A stretch of 64,000 nt of DNA from Rossellomorea aquimaris. Its GTDB lineage: Bacteria; Bacillota; Bacilli; Bacillales; Fictibacillaceae. Numbering within the stretch: the stretch's first letter is position 1; every line of letters starts with the position of its first letter. The position numbers were made by a program, and so were the translations under genes. The notes below the pieces were generated by a model. That model did no database searches. It saw only the letters and a list, made by a program, of their open reading frames with translations, and was not told the origin of the DNA. Below, piece after piece: positions 17,695 to 26,693 of this stretch. The stretch covers positions 806,001-870,000 of the forward strand of contig JAIVLN010000001.1 of the NCBI GenBank assembly GCA_020524245.1, in the 5' to 3' direction.

Positions 17695-17976
17695 TTATCG
17701 CCATCGCATGTTCGGATAGTATGGGTAACAGCGATGTTCTGGTGGTGGAAATGGATAGACTTTCGCCTTCGGTTTGTTGATCTTTCTGTATTCGGTACGA
17801 TATCCTGCTCGTGCCCTTTCGATGAACGTCTTCTCAGAAATGGGTCTAGGAGCAGACCACTCGAGGGATTTCGGATTCATCCAGGAATCATGCGTAATCA
17901 ATTCCTTCTTATAGTAATACCTGTTGCCGCTTGGATATTCTTCACAAATGTATATGACAGTTTGACGAGAATGCAT
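17695..17976 (-). CDS. Hypothetical protein, 93 residues
   Basis: I do not recognise this product. It is basic and rich in Tyr, Pro and Arg, with no membrane span or signal peptide. It begins MHSRQTVIYICEEYPSGNR and ends in a proline/tyrosine-rich tail (PFPPPEHRCYPYYPNMRWR). The ATG follows a GGAGG site (ATTGGAGGTAAACT), which supports translation. Composition would suit a small spore-coat-associated protein, but that is a guess. Confidence 0.6.
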   Translation of the reverse strand: MHSRQTVIYICEEYPSGNRYYYKKELITHDSWMNPKSLEWSAPRPISEKTFIERARAGYRTEYRKINKPKAKVYPFPPPEHRCYPYYPNMRWR

Positions 17977-18104
17977 AGTTTACCTCCAATAGTATTCGGA
18001 ATATGTAACAGTTTACCCAAATTTTACAAAAAACAGTATTCGGGCACTCAATTTCTCATACTTAACCTTCAGGCGAACGCCCGCTTGTACGATTTTCGTA
18101 TGAC

Positions 18105-18146
18105 CTAAAGAAAAGAGCTTGAAGTAAGCCAAGCCCTTTCTTTAAA
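18105..18146 (-). terminator. Terminator after the VAGAQ-repeat gene
   Basis: On the minus strand AAAGAAAGGGCTTG pairs with CAAGCTCTTTTCTTT (with a G-U). Confidence 0.75.
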
Positions 18147-18156
18147 GTCAAATCGT

Positions 18157-18561
18157 CTAACGCCAGTAACAGGACCACCACCAGAATCCTCCGATGATCA
18201 ACAGGATAAAGATGATGACAACTATAGCCCAGATCCATCCATATCCATATCCTCCATAGAAAGGATACGGATATCCTCCGAATCCACCATATCCACCATA
18301 AGGCGATGCATTATATGGACTTTGTGCACCCGCAACCAGTGATGGCGCTTGTGCTTGAGCTCCAGCTACTTGACCAACAGGCATGCAATAAAGCAAGTTC
18401 GCTTGTGGTTGCTGCTGGGTTTGGGCACCTGCCACTTGTGAAGGTGCTTGAGCAGGTGGACAAGGCGGGTATGGTTTTGGATAGCAGCCTGGCCTGTCGC
18501 CATCAGAAAAATCGGCGTTCGCTTCGAAATCAAACTCTTCGTTATCGTAGTACTGAGGCAT
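18157..18561 (-). CDS. YjcZ-like small protein with VAGAQ repeats and a C-terminal membrane span
   Basis: The ATG at 18561 follows AAGGAGG and gives 134 residues; the upstream ATG lies before that site. The middle is Pro/Gln/Ala rich, with VAGAQ occurring three times (about residues 45-90). Next is a Gly/Tyr-rich stretch (YGGYGGFGGYPYPFYGGYGY), then one membrane helix (IWAIVVIIFILLIIGGFWWW). The Gly/Tyr lead-in plus short hydrophobic tail resembles the YjcZ sporulation family, but the protein is much longer. A sporulation or coat role is inferred only. Confidence 0.65.
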   Translation of the reverse strand: MPQYYDNEEFDFEANADFSDGDRPGCYPKPYPPCPPAQAPSQVAGAQTQQQPQANLLYCMPVGQVAGAQAQAPSLVAGAQSPYNASPYGGYGGFGGYPYPFYGGYGYGWIWAIVVIIFILLIIGGFWWWSCYWR

Positions 18562-18768
18562 TCCCCTAAACCTCCTTATCATTCTTCATAATAAAATATG
18601 TACCAACATCCAAAAACGGAAGAGGGGTATTAGCGGAAATGCGCCCTTTTTTGTCATTAATTTACTACATGCCATAATTCACAGTGGGAAATCCTAATAA
18701 CGAAGACCATGGACAAGCAAGCGTAGATATAGTCCGTTCAAAATCAGAAAAAGGGGAGTGATGGATCG

Positions 18769-19623
18769 ATGGCGATGACAACAACCATGATTCAAGAAAT
18801 GAGTCCTGCAAAAGAATTGATACTGCAGAATACGAAACTCTACTACGAACATTACCCACATCCTAATCCTAATGCTCCTGTCATAATTATGATTCATGGG
18901 TTTTTGAGTTCATGTTTCAGCTTCAGAAAGCTCATCCCTGAGCTGAAAAATCGATTTCATATATACGCTGTAGACTTACCTGGCTTCGGAAAAAGTGAAA
19001 AGTCGAGAACATTTCATTACTCGCTGAAAAATTACGGTCAACTCATCGTCGAATTCATTCAGCATTTACAACTGGTCAACACATATGTAATCGGACATTC
19101 CATGGGTGGGCAAGTGGCGATGCACGCTGCACGAATCGCACCCGACAAGATCAAGAAACTGATCCTCCTCGGGAGTTCCGGTTATTTAAAAAGACCAAGT
19201 TCTTTCATTGTCCGCTGTTCCTATCTACCTTTCTTCGTCCATGTCATACGGCGATGGGTAGGAAAAAAAGGCGTTCGAGATAATCTTCTGACAGTCGTTC
19301 ACAATCCTGAGTTGATTGATGACGAGCTGATCAAAGGTTATGCACAACCATTTACGGACCACAACATCTTCCACTCACTCATTCGCGTATTACGACATCG
19401 AGAAGGAGATATGTTACCAGATGAAATGAAGGAAGTTCAATCACCTGTCTTGCTCCTTTGGGGTAGACATGATCGAGTCATCCCTCCTACCGTTGGAGAA
19501 CGCATGGTCAAGGATTTGCCTAACGCTAAGTTGAAAGTACACGATAAAGCTGGCCATCTGCTTCCAGAAGAAATCCCAATGGAAGTCAGCGAAGAAATCT
19601 GTTCCTTTCTCGATATGAATTAA
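18769..19623 (+). CDS. yugF: Alpha/beta hydrolase, YugF type
   Basis: The product has 284 residues. It shows the oxyanion loop IMIHGFLSSCFSFRK, the nucleophile elbow GHSMGG (Ser about 113), an acid in LLLWGRHDRVIPP and a late His in KAGHLLPEE. Long stretches such as HYPHP...FSFRK, GKSEKSRTF and LRHREGDM agree with B. subtilis YugF as I remember it. YugF is an esterase-like hydrolase of unknown substrate. An AGGGGAG site lies about 12 bases before the ATG. Confidence 0.88.
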   Translation: MAMTTTMIQEMSPAKELILQNTKLYYEHYPHPNPNAPVIIMIHGFLSSCFSFRKLIPELKNRFHIYAVDLPGFGKSEKSRTFHYSLKNYGQLIVEFIQHLQLVNTYVIGHSMGGQVAMHAARIAPDKIKKLILLGSSGYLKRPSSFIVRCSYLPFFVHVIRRWVGKKGVRDNLLTVVHNPELIDDELIKGYAQPFTDHNIFHSLIRVLRHREGDMLPDEMKEVQSPVLLLWGRHDRVIPPTVGERMVKDLPNAKLKVHDKAGHLLPEEIPMEVSEEICSFLDMN

Positions 19624-19668
19624 AAAGTGTTTGTCCGCCTTTTGAAACAGGTGACAAACACTTTTTTT
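19623..19668 (+). terminator. Terminator after yugF
   Basis: AAAGTGTTTGTC pairs with GACAAACACTTT and is followed by T run. Confidence 0.9.
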
Positions 19669-19821
19669 AATGTGAATATTCTCCTAATCCATATTGAATC
19701 ATTTCACATACTCCATATGACTTAATTTCGACACCAGGTTCGAAAGTCTGACTTAATTCGCTAAAACTAGATATGGAATCAGCGACAAAAGGGGACTATT
19801 ATAGTGTTAAGGGGGTTGTTT

Positions 19822-20997
19822 ATGAAGAAAGTCACACTTATTTCACTATTTGTAGTTTTACTCAGTTTTGTTTTTGTATTTTTGCTGACCTATACGTTTT
19901 CTCCTGAAAATCAAACCGTAGTAGATCCAAAAGAATCCCCGAAAGTTGAAAATACAAAGATCGAAGCTACCAAACCAAACCCACCCGCAGAACCGGAAAC
20001 GGTGACCACAAGTGCTACCTTGCGAGCGGTTGGTGATATCTTAATTCATGCCCGTGTCTATAATAAAGCATTAACTGGACCTCAACAATATGACTTTACA
20101 CCGATGCTTGAAAATGTAAAACCCTTTCTAGACGGAGCTGACATTACGATTGCTAATCAGGAAACTATGATTGGTGGAACAGAGATCGGGTTGTCCACTT
20201 ATCCGCAATTCAACAGTCCGGTCGAAATCGGAACAGCATTGAAAGAAGCTGGAGTGGATCTCGTTACCATTGCCAACAACCACACACTCGATCGTGGTGA
20301 AAAAGCGATCATGAATGCGCTCGACCACTGGGATGCAATCAATATGGCATACACAGGCTCCTATCGGTCAGAAGAAGATCGCTCTGAAATCAGGATTCTC
20401 GAAAAAAATGGTATCGAGTTTTCATTCCTATGCTACACCTATGGGACAAACGGCATTCCAGTCCCTGAATCAAAACCTTACCTCGTCAACCTGATCGATG
20501 CCGATTTGATTAAGACTGAAGTGGAAAAAGCGAAACAACAATCCGATGTCGTCGTATTAAGCCTTCACTTCGGAACAGAATATGAACGGTTGCCAAATGA
20601 ACAACAAAAATACTTAGCCCATGAAGCAGCTTCAGCAGGGGCGGACATTATCATCGGACACCATCCACATGTCCTGCAGCCTCCTGAATGGATTGAAAGA
20701 CCCGATGGAAAGAGAACCTTCGTCATCTACTCCCTTGGAAACTTTTTATCAGGACAGAAATGGGATTATAAGGACATCGGCGGTATAGTTGAGATCGGTG
20801 TTACCAAAGTCGTTAAAGGGGAAGAAGAGACGATCACGATTGAGAAACCTGCCTTCCTACCGACATATGTTGACCGCAATTACATCGTCCATCCGATGTA
20901 TCAGTTAAAGGACAAGCAGAAGGAATACGAAGAAACGAAACAACATATGTCCCGCTGGATACCAGAGCTGGAATTCATCGAAACACCCGAACAGTAA
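19822..20997 (+). CDS. CapA family (poly-gamma-glutamate capsule-type) metallophosphatase
   Basis: The ATG at 19822 follows AAGGGGG and gives 391 residues beginning with a membrane anchor or signal (about 5-30). A CapA domain follows with metal-site motifs RAVGDILIHARVY, TIANQETMIGG, VTIANNHTLDRG, VLSLHFGTEYE and IIIGHHPHVLQP. CapA/PgsA proteins act outside the membrane in gamma-polyglutamate synthesis. No capB or capC genes adjoin, so this is a stand-alone paralogue of unknown substrate. Confidence 0.88.
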   Translation: MKKVTLISLFVVLLSFVFVFLLTYTFSPENQTVVDPKESPKVENTKIEATKPNPPAEPETVTTSATLRAVGDILIHARVYNKALTGPQQYDFTPMLENVKPFLDGADITIANQETMIGGTEIGLSTYPQFNSPVEIGTALKEAGVDLVTIANNHTLDRGEKAIMNALDHWDAINMAYTGSYRSEEDRSEIRILEKNGIEFSFLCYTYGTNGIPVPESKPYLVNLIDADLIKTEVEKAKQQSDVVVLSLHFGTEYERLPNEQQKYLAHEAASAGADIIIGHHPHVLQPPEWIERPDGKRTFVIYSLGNFLSGQKWDYKDIGGIVEIGVTKVVKGEEETITIEKPAFLPTYVDRNYIVHPMYQLKDKQKEYEETKQHMSRWIPELEFIETPEQ

Positions 20998-21031
20998 AAG
21001 GAGACGCCCTCTATGTGGCATCTCCTTTTTA
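20995..21031. terminator. Bidirectional terminator between capA-type and arsR-type genes
   Basis: AAAAGGAGA pairs with TCTCCTTTT with an inner GCC/GGC stem; T runs on both strands. Confidence 0.85.
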
Positions 21032-21033
21032 CT

Positions 21034-21855
21034 TTATCCTTTCTCTGGACGCTTGCCCGTCTCCACGTATTCTTTCAGGAACTGTCCGAGCAATTCTTGC
21101 CAACCGCCATCATGAGCATCACGCCATTCAGGATCAAGTAATCCATAGGCATGGTGAGATAGCTTCAGCACGGTCTGACCTCCTTTTTCCTCCAAGGTAT
21201 ATGTGTAGGCGCTGTTCACTGCTCCTCTCATCCCGAGAAGTCCATTCATCCGAATTTCTTCTGGCGCTTTAATATACGTGACGACACCCCATAGGGCACC
21301 TTCACCATCTCCCCATGACTCTAAAAATCGACCACCGACTTTAGGCTCGAAGGAAAGTGTAGAGCCTTGATCTCCATTCAGTCGATACGCCCACCAGTCA
21401 TTGATATCTTCCGTAAGCGCTTTGAACACTTTATCGCGTGATGCGTTGATCACGATTCCTTGTTCGATTTGAAAAGAATCTTGTTTCAATCCGGTCTGCA
21501 TTTCTTCATTCCTCCCTATGGATTGTTCAGCTTTTTCTTTTAACGATAAAAGAGAGTGTGCATCTTGATCCTCGTATTTATTCACCCATCGGTTATACAT
21601 TTCTCGCAGTGGCACCGCGTTCAAATAATTCAAGCGGACACGTCCGACTCTACGAATTGTGATCAAGTTGGCACTCTCGAGCATTCCGAGGTGTTTCATA
21701 ACCGCATAGCGGGTCACTTCTGGAAACTTTTCATTCAGGTTGCCCGTTGACATTGGACCGTTGATTAGTGCGTCCAATATCTGCCTTCTGATCGGGTGAC
21801 TCAATGCTTTGAACGTAGTGGATAAATCATCAACCATTTCAGCGATGATCAACAC
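21034..21855 (-). CDS. ArsR-type winged-helix regulator fused to an SRPBCC (AHSA1-like) domain
   Basis: The protein has up to 273 residues. The N-terminal about 90 form an ArsR-like winged helix (HPIRRQILDALINGPMSTGN, recognition helix near RYAVMKHLGMLESANLI). From about 125 an SRPBCC/Bet v1 fold follows (INASRDKVFKALTEDINDWW, ending GGWQELLGQFLKEYVETG). ArsR and AHSA1 genes are often adjacent, and fused forms occur in bacilli. The ligand is unknown; it may sense a hydrophobic compound. The start is uncertain: GTG 21855 overlaps GGGAGG, and ATG 21837 is about 15 bases after it. Confidence 0.85.
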   Translation of the reverse strand: MLIIAEMVDDLSTTFKALSHPIRRQILDALINGPMSTGNLNEKFPEVTRYAVMKHLGMLESANLITIRRVGRVRLNYLNAVPLREMYNRWVNKYEDQDAHSLLSLKEKAEQSIGRNEEMQTGLKQDSFQIEQGIVINASRDKVFKALTEDINDWWAYRLNGDQGSTLSFEPKVGGRFLESWGDGEGALWGVVTYIKAPEEIRMNGLLGMRGAVNSAYTYTLEEKGGQTVLKLSHHAYGLLDPEWRDAHDGGWQELLGQFLKEYVETGKRPEKG

Positions 21856-21911
21856 CTCCCACTTTTTATGTGACTAAATCGTAACATTAAATCGGATGAC
21901 TGGTCAACTTT

Positions 21912-21946
21912 CGTAAAAAAAACCACATGAACGAGTCATGTGGTCG
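21912..21946 (-). terminator. Terminator after the 155-residue gene
   Basis: CCACATGA pairs with TCATGTGG around ACGAG; on the minus strand a T7 run follows. Confidence 0.92.
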
Positions 21947-22403
21947 GAAGTTGTCTGAGGTCTTCAAGGCTTTCCATGAAAACCTTCTTGTCTCCATCTT
22001 TCGCAATCGTCTCCCCTGCAGCAACTGCTTTTTCCAAGTTTTCTTCGAACTGTTTCCTGTCCTGAGTAAGTGAATAACCGCGCGCCATCGCTTCATACGC
22101 GAATGCGAGATCAAAATCCACGATATCGTTGTCCAAACAGTATTTAAGAGATTTCTCGGCATGATACAAGGCTCTCTCTGAGCTGCCAACAATCGCATAT
22201 ACACGCGAAATCTGCCATTCTCCCCTTGCGAAGTTCAGCTCATTTCCGACGATTCCCCAGTGGTATCTCGATGCATGCGCTGCATGAATCATTTCGAGCA
22301 TTTCTTCTTCAGTCCGGTCCTCTTTCTCCATCAGATCCCAAACGTGATTGAACAAGTCTACCGCATTCTTTCGGTGAAACGTATGTAACTCTTTCGAATT
22401 CAT
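21936..22403 (-). CDS. Helical TPR-like hypothetical protein
   Basis: The product has 155 residues and is acidic and helical. Two TPR-like helix pairs can be read (about 62-90, ISRVYAIVGSSERALYHAEK; and about 95-130, FDLAFAYEAMARGYSLTQDR). No catalytic motif is evident. It starts 13 bases after the stop of the molybdopterin oxidoreductase gene with AAGGAGGGAT as binding site, so the two form an operon. A chaperone or adaptor role is possible but unsupported. Confidence 0.75.
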   Translation of the reverse strand: MNSKELHTFHRKNAVDLFNHVWDLMEKEDRTEEEMLEMIHAAHASRYHWGIVGNELNFARGEWQISRVYAIVGSSERALYHAEKSLKYCLDNDIVDFDLAFAYEAMARGYSLTQDRKQFEENLEKAVAAGETIAKDGDKKVFMESLEDLRQLPTT

Positions 22404-22415
22404 CCTATCCCTCCT

Positions 22416-23012
22416 TTAATCCCAGCTGAATCGTTCTTCCTTCCAGGGACGACCGAGCATATGATAGCCATTCCGCTCCCAAAATCCAGGCTTGTTATCC
22501 GCTAAGAATTCTATTCCCCGCACCCATTTGGCACTTTTCCAAAAATAGAGATGCGGCACGACTGCCCTGAGTGGATATCCATGCTCAGGTGTAAGAGTCT
22601 TTCCATCATGGCTATGGGCAAGCATACTCGTTTCCTTCAGGAAATCCTCCATCGGCAAATTGGTCGTCCAACCTTCTTCAGCGTGAATAATGACATAATT
22701 CGCTTCAGGGAGTACGTTCACCTTCTTTACAAACTCCTGTGTTGCAATGCCCTCCCAACGGTTATCGAGTTTCGACCAGCCTGTGACACAATGGATATCG
22801 TTCTTCCTTTCGGTTTGAGGCAGGTCCATGATCTCTTCATAAGTTAAGCGCACATCCTCCTCCACATGACCGAACAACCTCAGATCCCATTCGTTCATGT
22901 CTTCATAATACGGTACATTGCCGTAATGAAGCACGGGCCATTTTTTCGTGACAATCTGGTTCGGTGGTACCCGATCAGACTTTTTTTCGGAGGATTCTTT
23001 TCCAAAATACAT
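22416..23012 (-). CDS. Sulfite-oxidase-like molybdopterin oxidoreductase
   Basis: The ATG at 23012 follows AAGAGGCG and gives 198 residues. The Moco-binding fold of the SUOX/YedY family is shown by LTYEEIMDLPQTER, then the cofactor cysteine in DIHCVTGWSKLDNRWEG. Later motifs are YVIIHAEEGWTTNLPMED and HGYPLRAVVPHLYFWKSAKW. There is no signal peptide, unlike MsrP, so it should be cytosolic. Its substrate is unknown. It is first in a two-gene unit. Confidence 0.88.
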   Translation of the reverse strand: MYFGKESSEKKSDRVPPNQIVTKKWPVLHYGNVPYYEDMNEWDLRLFGHVEEDVRLTYEEIMDLPQTERKNDIHCVTGWSKLDNRWEGIATQEFVKKVNVLPEANYVIIHAEEGWTTNLPMEDFLKETSMLAHSHDGKTLTPEHGYPLRAVVPHLYFWKSAKWVRGIEFLADNKPGFWERNGYHMLGRPWKEERFSWD

Positions 23013-23083
23013 GAGGGATTCGCCTCTTTTCATCGAATGTTTTTCGATTCTTTCTTTTCAGTCTACCCTTATTTTAAATATGA

Positions 23084-23117
23084 AAAAAGACCTCTTTCGC
23101 AGGCGAAAGAGGTCTTA
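23084..23117 (-). terminator. Terminator after yuiF
   Basis: AAGACCTCTTTCGC pairs with GCGAAAGAGGTCTT around a 2-base loop; T6 on the minus strand. Confidence 0.93.
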
Positions 23118-23133
23118 CAATACCTATCGGACT

Positions 23134-24456
23134 TTACAAGAGGATCGTTGCAATCCAACCGAAGAGAATAAGTGGGATGTTGTAGTGTAAGAACGTCGGC
23201 ACACACGTATCCCAGATGTGATTGTGCTGCCCATCGGCGTTCAACCCGGCAGTTGGTCCGAGCGTACTATCTGAAGCAGGGGATCCAGCGTCACCAAGCG
23301 CGCCAGCTGTACCGACAAGGGCGACGATCGCGAGCGGACTGAATCCAAGCTCCTGGGCTAGTGGTACGAAAATCGTCGCGATGATCGGAATTGTCGCGAA
23401 CGAGGAACCGATTCCCATCGTGACAAGCAACCCAACAATCAACATCATCAGTGCTGCTAACACTTGGTTTCCTTCAAACAGTCCAGACGTTTGCTTCACA
23501 AGGACTTCTATATCCCCTGTTTGTCTCATCACTTCAGCAAATCCAGCTGCTGTAATCATGACGAAACCGATGAACGCCATCATTTTCATTCCGTCTGTGA
23601 AAATAAGATCGGATTCTTTTATAGAGAAAGAACCTGTCAAAAACAGAACGATAATTCCGGATAATGCCCCGAGAATCATGGATTCCGTCAAGACCTGTAC
23701 AACGACTGTCACGATGATGGCGATGACAGAAAACGTAATGGAACGAGTAGTGAAGGTAGATTGGATGGCTTCACTCTCACTCGCAATATCTCTATTTTCA
23801 TACGTGCGCGGTTTCCGGTAAGACATGAAAAGCGCAATCAACAAACCGATGACCATACCGACGACAGGTAACGCCATCGCTTTTGGAATCATTGCCATAT
23901 CGATGGTCAATCCACTCTTTTCCATCTCCTTTTGGATGATTTGATGGAAGATGAGTCCGAATCCGACCGGAAGCAAGATGTAAGGTGCCGTCAATCCGAA
24001 TGTGATCGATGACGCCAACGCTCTTCGGTCCATTTTCAGTTCGTTAAAAATCAACAACAACGGCGGAATCAAGATCGGTATGAATGCGATATGAATCGGA
24101 ATCAGGTTTTGCGAAAAGATCGAGATCGTCACAAGGATAAATAGCAACAAAGCTTTTGAAAAAGCTTGTCTTTTTGTATCTCCCTGCTTTTTCGTAATCT
24201 TCAAGGCACCTGACACGAGCAATTCAGGTAGACCTGTTTTTGATAAGCCTAGTGCGAATGCACCGAGCAACGCATAGCTCAGAGCAATCGTTGCATTATT
24301 TCCTAATCCTTCTGTAAAACCGGTAATCGTTTCGTTCAGTCCCAGTCCACCGACCAATCCCCCAGTCAGCGCACCAATTGCAAGGGCTAAAACAACTTGT
24401 ACACGCAACAAGCTTAAGAGCAGCATGACAAGTACAGCAATGACAACAGCGTTCAT
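23134..24456 (-). CDS. yuiF: YuiF-type Na+/H+ antiporter (NhaC superfamily) carrier
   Basis: The ATG at 24456 follows GGAGGTC and gives 440 residues. Ten or more membrane helices span the protein. The C-terminal half has ALGDAGSPASDSTLGPTAGL, the conserved hairpin seen in this family. B. subtilis YuiF lies beside pepA (yuiE) in the same arrangement. The family is annotated as antiporters or amino-acid carriers, so the substrate is open. Confidence 0.85.
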   Translation of the reverse strand: MNAVVIAVLVMLLLSLLRVQVVLALAIGALTGGLVGGLGLNETITGFTEGLGNNATIALSYALLGAFALGLSKTGLPELLVSGALKITKKQGDTKRQAFSKALLLFILVTISIFSQNLIPIHIAFIPILIPPLLLIFNELKMDRRALASSITFGLTAPYILLPVGFGLIFHQIIQKEMEKSGLTIDMAMIPKAMALPVVGMVIGLLIALFMSYRKPRTYENRDIASESEAIQSTFTTRSITFSVIAIIVTVVVQVLTESMILGALSGIIVLFLTGSFSIKESDLIFTDGMKMMAFIGFVMITAAGFAEVMRQTGDIEVLVKQTSGLFEGNQVLAALMMLIVGLLVTMGIGSSFATIPIIATIFVPLAQELGFSPLAIVALVGTAGALGDAGSPASDSTLGPTAGLNADGQHNHIWDTCVPTFLHYNIPLILFGWIATILL

Positions 24457-24595
24457 GAAAATGACCTCCAAATACTTTATCTCGATAAATCACTAATGTA
24501 CTAAAACACGAAAATCAATTTAACATGATTACGCTAAAGTGTCAATCGTATTGTCCTATGATTGCCCTTCACCAAATCTTGGTATCCACATATGA

Positions 24596-24628
24596 AAAGC
24601 CCCCCGGCCAGAAAGCCGGAGGGCTGCA
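24596..24628 (-). terminator. Terminator after pepA
   Basis: AGCCCTCCGGC on the minus strand pairs with GCCGGGGGGCT and is followed by TTTT. Confidence 0.88.
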
Positions 24629-24639
24629 AAATTATCATC

Positions 24640-26139
24640 TTATTTCGTTGCAAATTTTTCAACGAGCTTAACGATAGAGCGGGTCATGACGCCAGTAGCA
24701 CCTTTTGGTCCAAGATCGCTCGCTTTATTACTATATGCTGTACCGGCAATATCAAGGTGAAGCCATGGTGTATCTTCCACGAATTCGGATAGGAAGACAC
24801 CACCTTGAACAGGATGTGCATTCTTACCTGCAGAGTTGACGAAATCCGCTACATTACTAATGCGAAGAATCTTCTTGTACGGTCCGAACATTGGTAGTCG
24901 CCATACGTACTCTCCTGCTTCATCTGCACATTGCTCAAACGTTTGGAAGAACTCTTCGTCATTACTCATTACACCTGATGCAATGTCACCGAATGCGACG
25001 ACAACACCACCAGTAAGTGTAGCGAGATCCACCAGGTACGATGCACCTTGCTCTTTTGCATACGTGATCGCGTCTGCTAAAATCAAGCGTCCTTCTGCAT
25101 CCGTGTTCGTGATCTCGATCGTTTTACCGCTCATAGAAGTGAGAACGTCTCCCGGTTTCATTGCAGAACCGTTGATCAGATTTTCACTGGATGGGATGAC
25201 GAACATGACGTTCACGTCAGGCTTAATACGACCGACAGCTTCCATCGCTCCGAGAACCGCAGCACTTCCACCCATATCAGATTTCATTTCATGCATGTTT
25301 AGGGCTGGCTTCAAGGAATAACCACCTGCATCGAACGTGAGTCCTTTCCCTACGAACGTGAGGACGTCTTCCCACTTCTCTTTTGCCTTATATTTGACAA
25401 CGATTAATTTCGCGTCTTGATCCGAACCTTGACTCACTCCAAGCAAAGCACCCATGCCGAGTTCTTTCATGTCTGACTCTTCTAGCACATCGTACTCGAA
25501 ACCATGCTTTTTAGCGATACTTACAGCTTGAGCAGCAAGGTCAGTAGGTGTAAGCAGGTTCCCTGGCGTATTGACGAGATCACGAGCTACGTTCGTTCCT
25601 GCAGCATATGCTTCTCCACTCTTCAACGCTTGATCGATTGTTGCTTCGTCTTCTTCTGAGTAGAGTTCAATCGTTTTCAATTCATACTTTCTTTCATTTT
25701 TCTTTTCCTTGTAATCTTCAAATTGATACGTCGCAAGGGTAAATGCTTCAGAAAGCGCATGAACCGTTTGCTTGAATTCAACCGCTTCGGAATGGAATGA
25801 ATCCAACGCAATGGCGATCTCTTCTTGTTTGTATTGCTTCAATTCTTTTGCGACCTTACCGAAAGCATCTCTCACTTTACGGTAGTTGAGGTCTTTGCGT
25901 AATCCTAATCCAACGAAATAGATGGTTTTTACACCAAGTGCTCCTAGCGTGTGAATGCGTGTCACTTTCTTCAGTTTCGCCGATAGGTCGTCGCTTTTGA
26001 ACAGTTCACTGATATGGCCATTTAAAGCGCTATCTATTTCACTCGCGATTCCCGTCGGTTTCTTGTCGTCCCCATAGATCCCGACGACCAACGTATGTAT
26101 ATCTTGCCTTACATCTAAACCTTTTTTGACTGTAAACAT
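24640..26139 (-). CDS. pepA: Leucyl aminopeptidase (M17)
   Basis: The enzyme has 499 residues, the normal length. The C-terminal catalytic domain holds FVGKGLTFDAGGYSLKP, MKSDMGGSAAVLGAM and the family signature NTDAEGRLILADA, which supply ligands for two metal ions. It removes N-terminal residues from peptides in the cytosol. It corresponds to B. subtilis yuiE. The DUF309 gene ends 52 bases upstream on the same strand. Confidence 0.97.
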   Translation of the reverse strand: MFTVKKGLDVRQDIHTLVVGIYGDDKKPTGIASEIDSALNGHISELFKSDDLSAKLKKVTRIHTLGALGVKTIYFVGLGLRKDLNYRKVRDAFGKVAKELKQYKQEEIAIALDSFHSEAVEFKQTVHALSEAFTLATYQFEDYKEKKNERKYELKTIELYSEEDEATIDQALKSGEAYAAGTNVARDLVNTPGNLLTPTDLAAQAVSIAKKHGFEYDVLEESDMKELGMGALLGVSQGSDQDAKLIVVKYKAKEKWEDVLTFVGKGLTFDAGGYSLKPALNMHEMKSDMGGSAAVLGAMEAVGRIKPDVNVMFVIPSSENLINGSAMKPGDVLTSMSGKTIEITNTDAEGRLILADAITYAKEQGASYLVDLATLTGGVVVAFGDIASGVMSNDEEFFQTFEQCADEAGEYVWRLPMFGPYKKILRISNVADFVNSAGKNAHPVQGGVFLSEFVEDTPWLHLDIAGTAYSNKASDLGPKGATGVMTRSIVKLVEKFATK

Positions 26140-26191
26140 CCAATTCCCCCTCTAATCTCTTTTCCTTATTATATCGAAATATTTCGATTAC

Positions 26192-26575
26192 CTAAACATC
26201 ATCTTGTAAATACAAATAAATATCCGGTAAAACCGGTAGTTCTTTTGATTTTTCATATGGCACTGCATCGATTTCCGGCAGAATGTGCAAGCAATTTTTT
26301 ACAAAAGTACGCAATTCATTCGTGTCTAGTCCCCAAAACACGTCGGGATAGGGCTCAAAACACTCTTGTGCTCGCCGGAACATTTTTCTTGCTCCTTTTA
26401 CATTACCATATTCATAGTGATAAATCGCGACAGACATCTGCAATAGACCTTTTAGAAAAAGGTTTTGCTTATCTGTCATCCAAATTTCTTCAATCAGGTC
26501 ATGGCAGGTGTAATAGTCCCCTTCGTTAAAACTGATGAAAAATTCATAGTATTCCATTGGATAATCTGAACGCAT
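26192..26575 (-). CDS. DUF309 protein
   Basis: The ATG at 26575 follows CAGGGGGAGAT and gives 127 residues. The DUF309 core is visible: FNEGDYYTCHDLIEEIWM, then LFLKGLLQMSVAIYHYEYGN and a helical end. The conserved His and Glu pairs suggest a metal site, but no function is established. It is on the same strand as pepA and may be co-transcribed with it. Confidence 0.88.
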   Translation of the reverse strand: MRSDYPMEYYEFFISFNEGDYYTCHDLIEEIWMTDKQNLFLKGLLQMSVAIYHYEYGNVKGARKMFRRAQECFEPYPDVFWGLDTNELRTFVKNCLHILPEIDAVPYEKSKELPVLPDIYLYLQDDV

Positions 26576-26693
26576 CCGATCTCCCCCTGCCACTATATGT
26601 TATCACTTGCATATCTATTTCTAAATCGGGGTAATGAATGAATAAACGATATGGTAAACTAAAATTAGTTTTAGATGAAAGGAAGTTGCTTTC

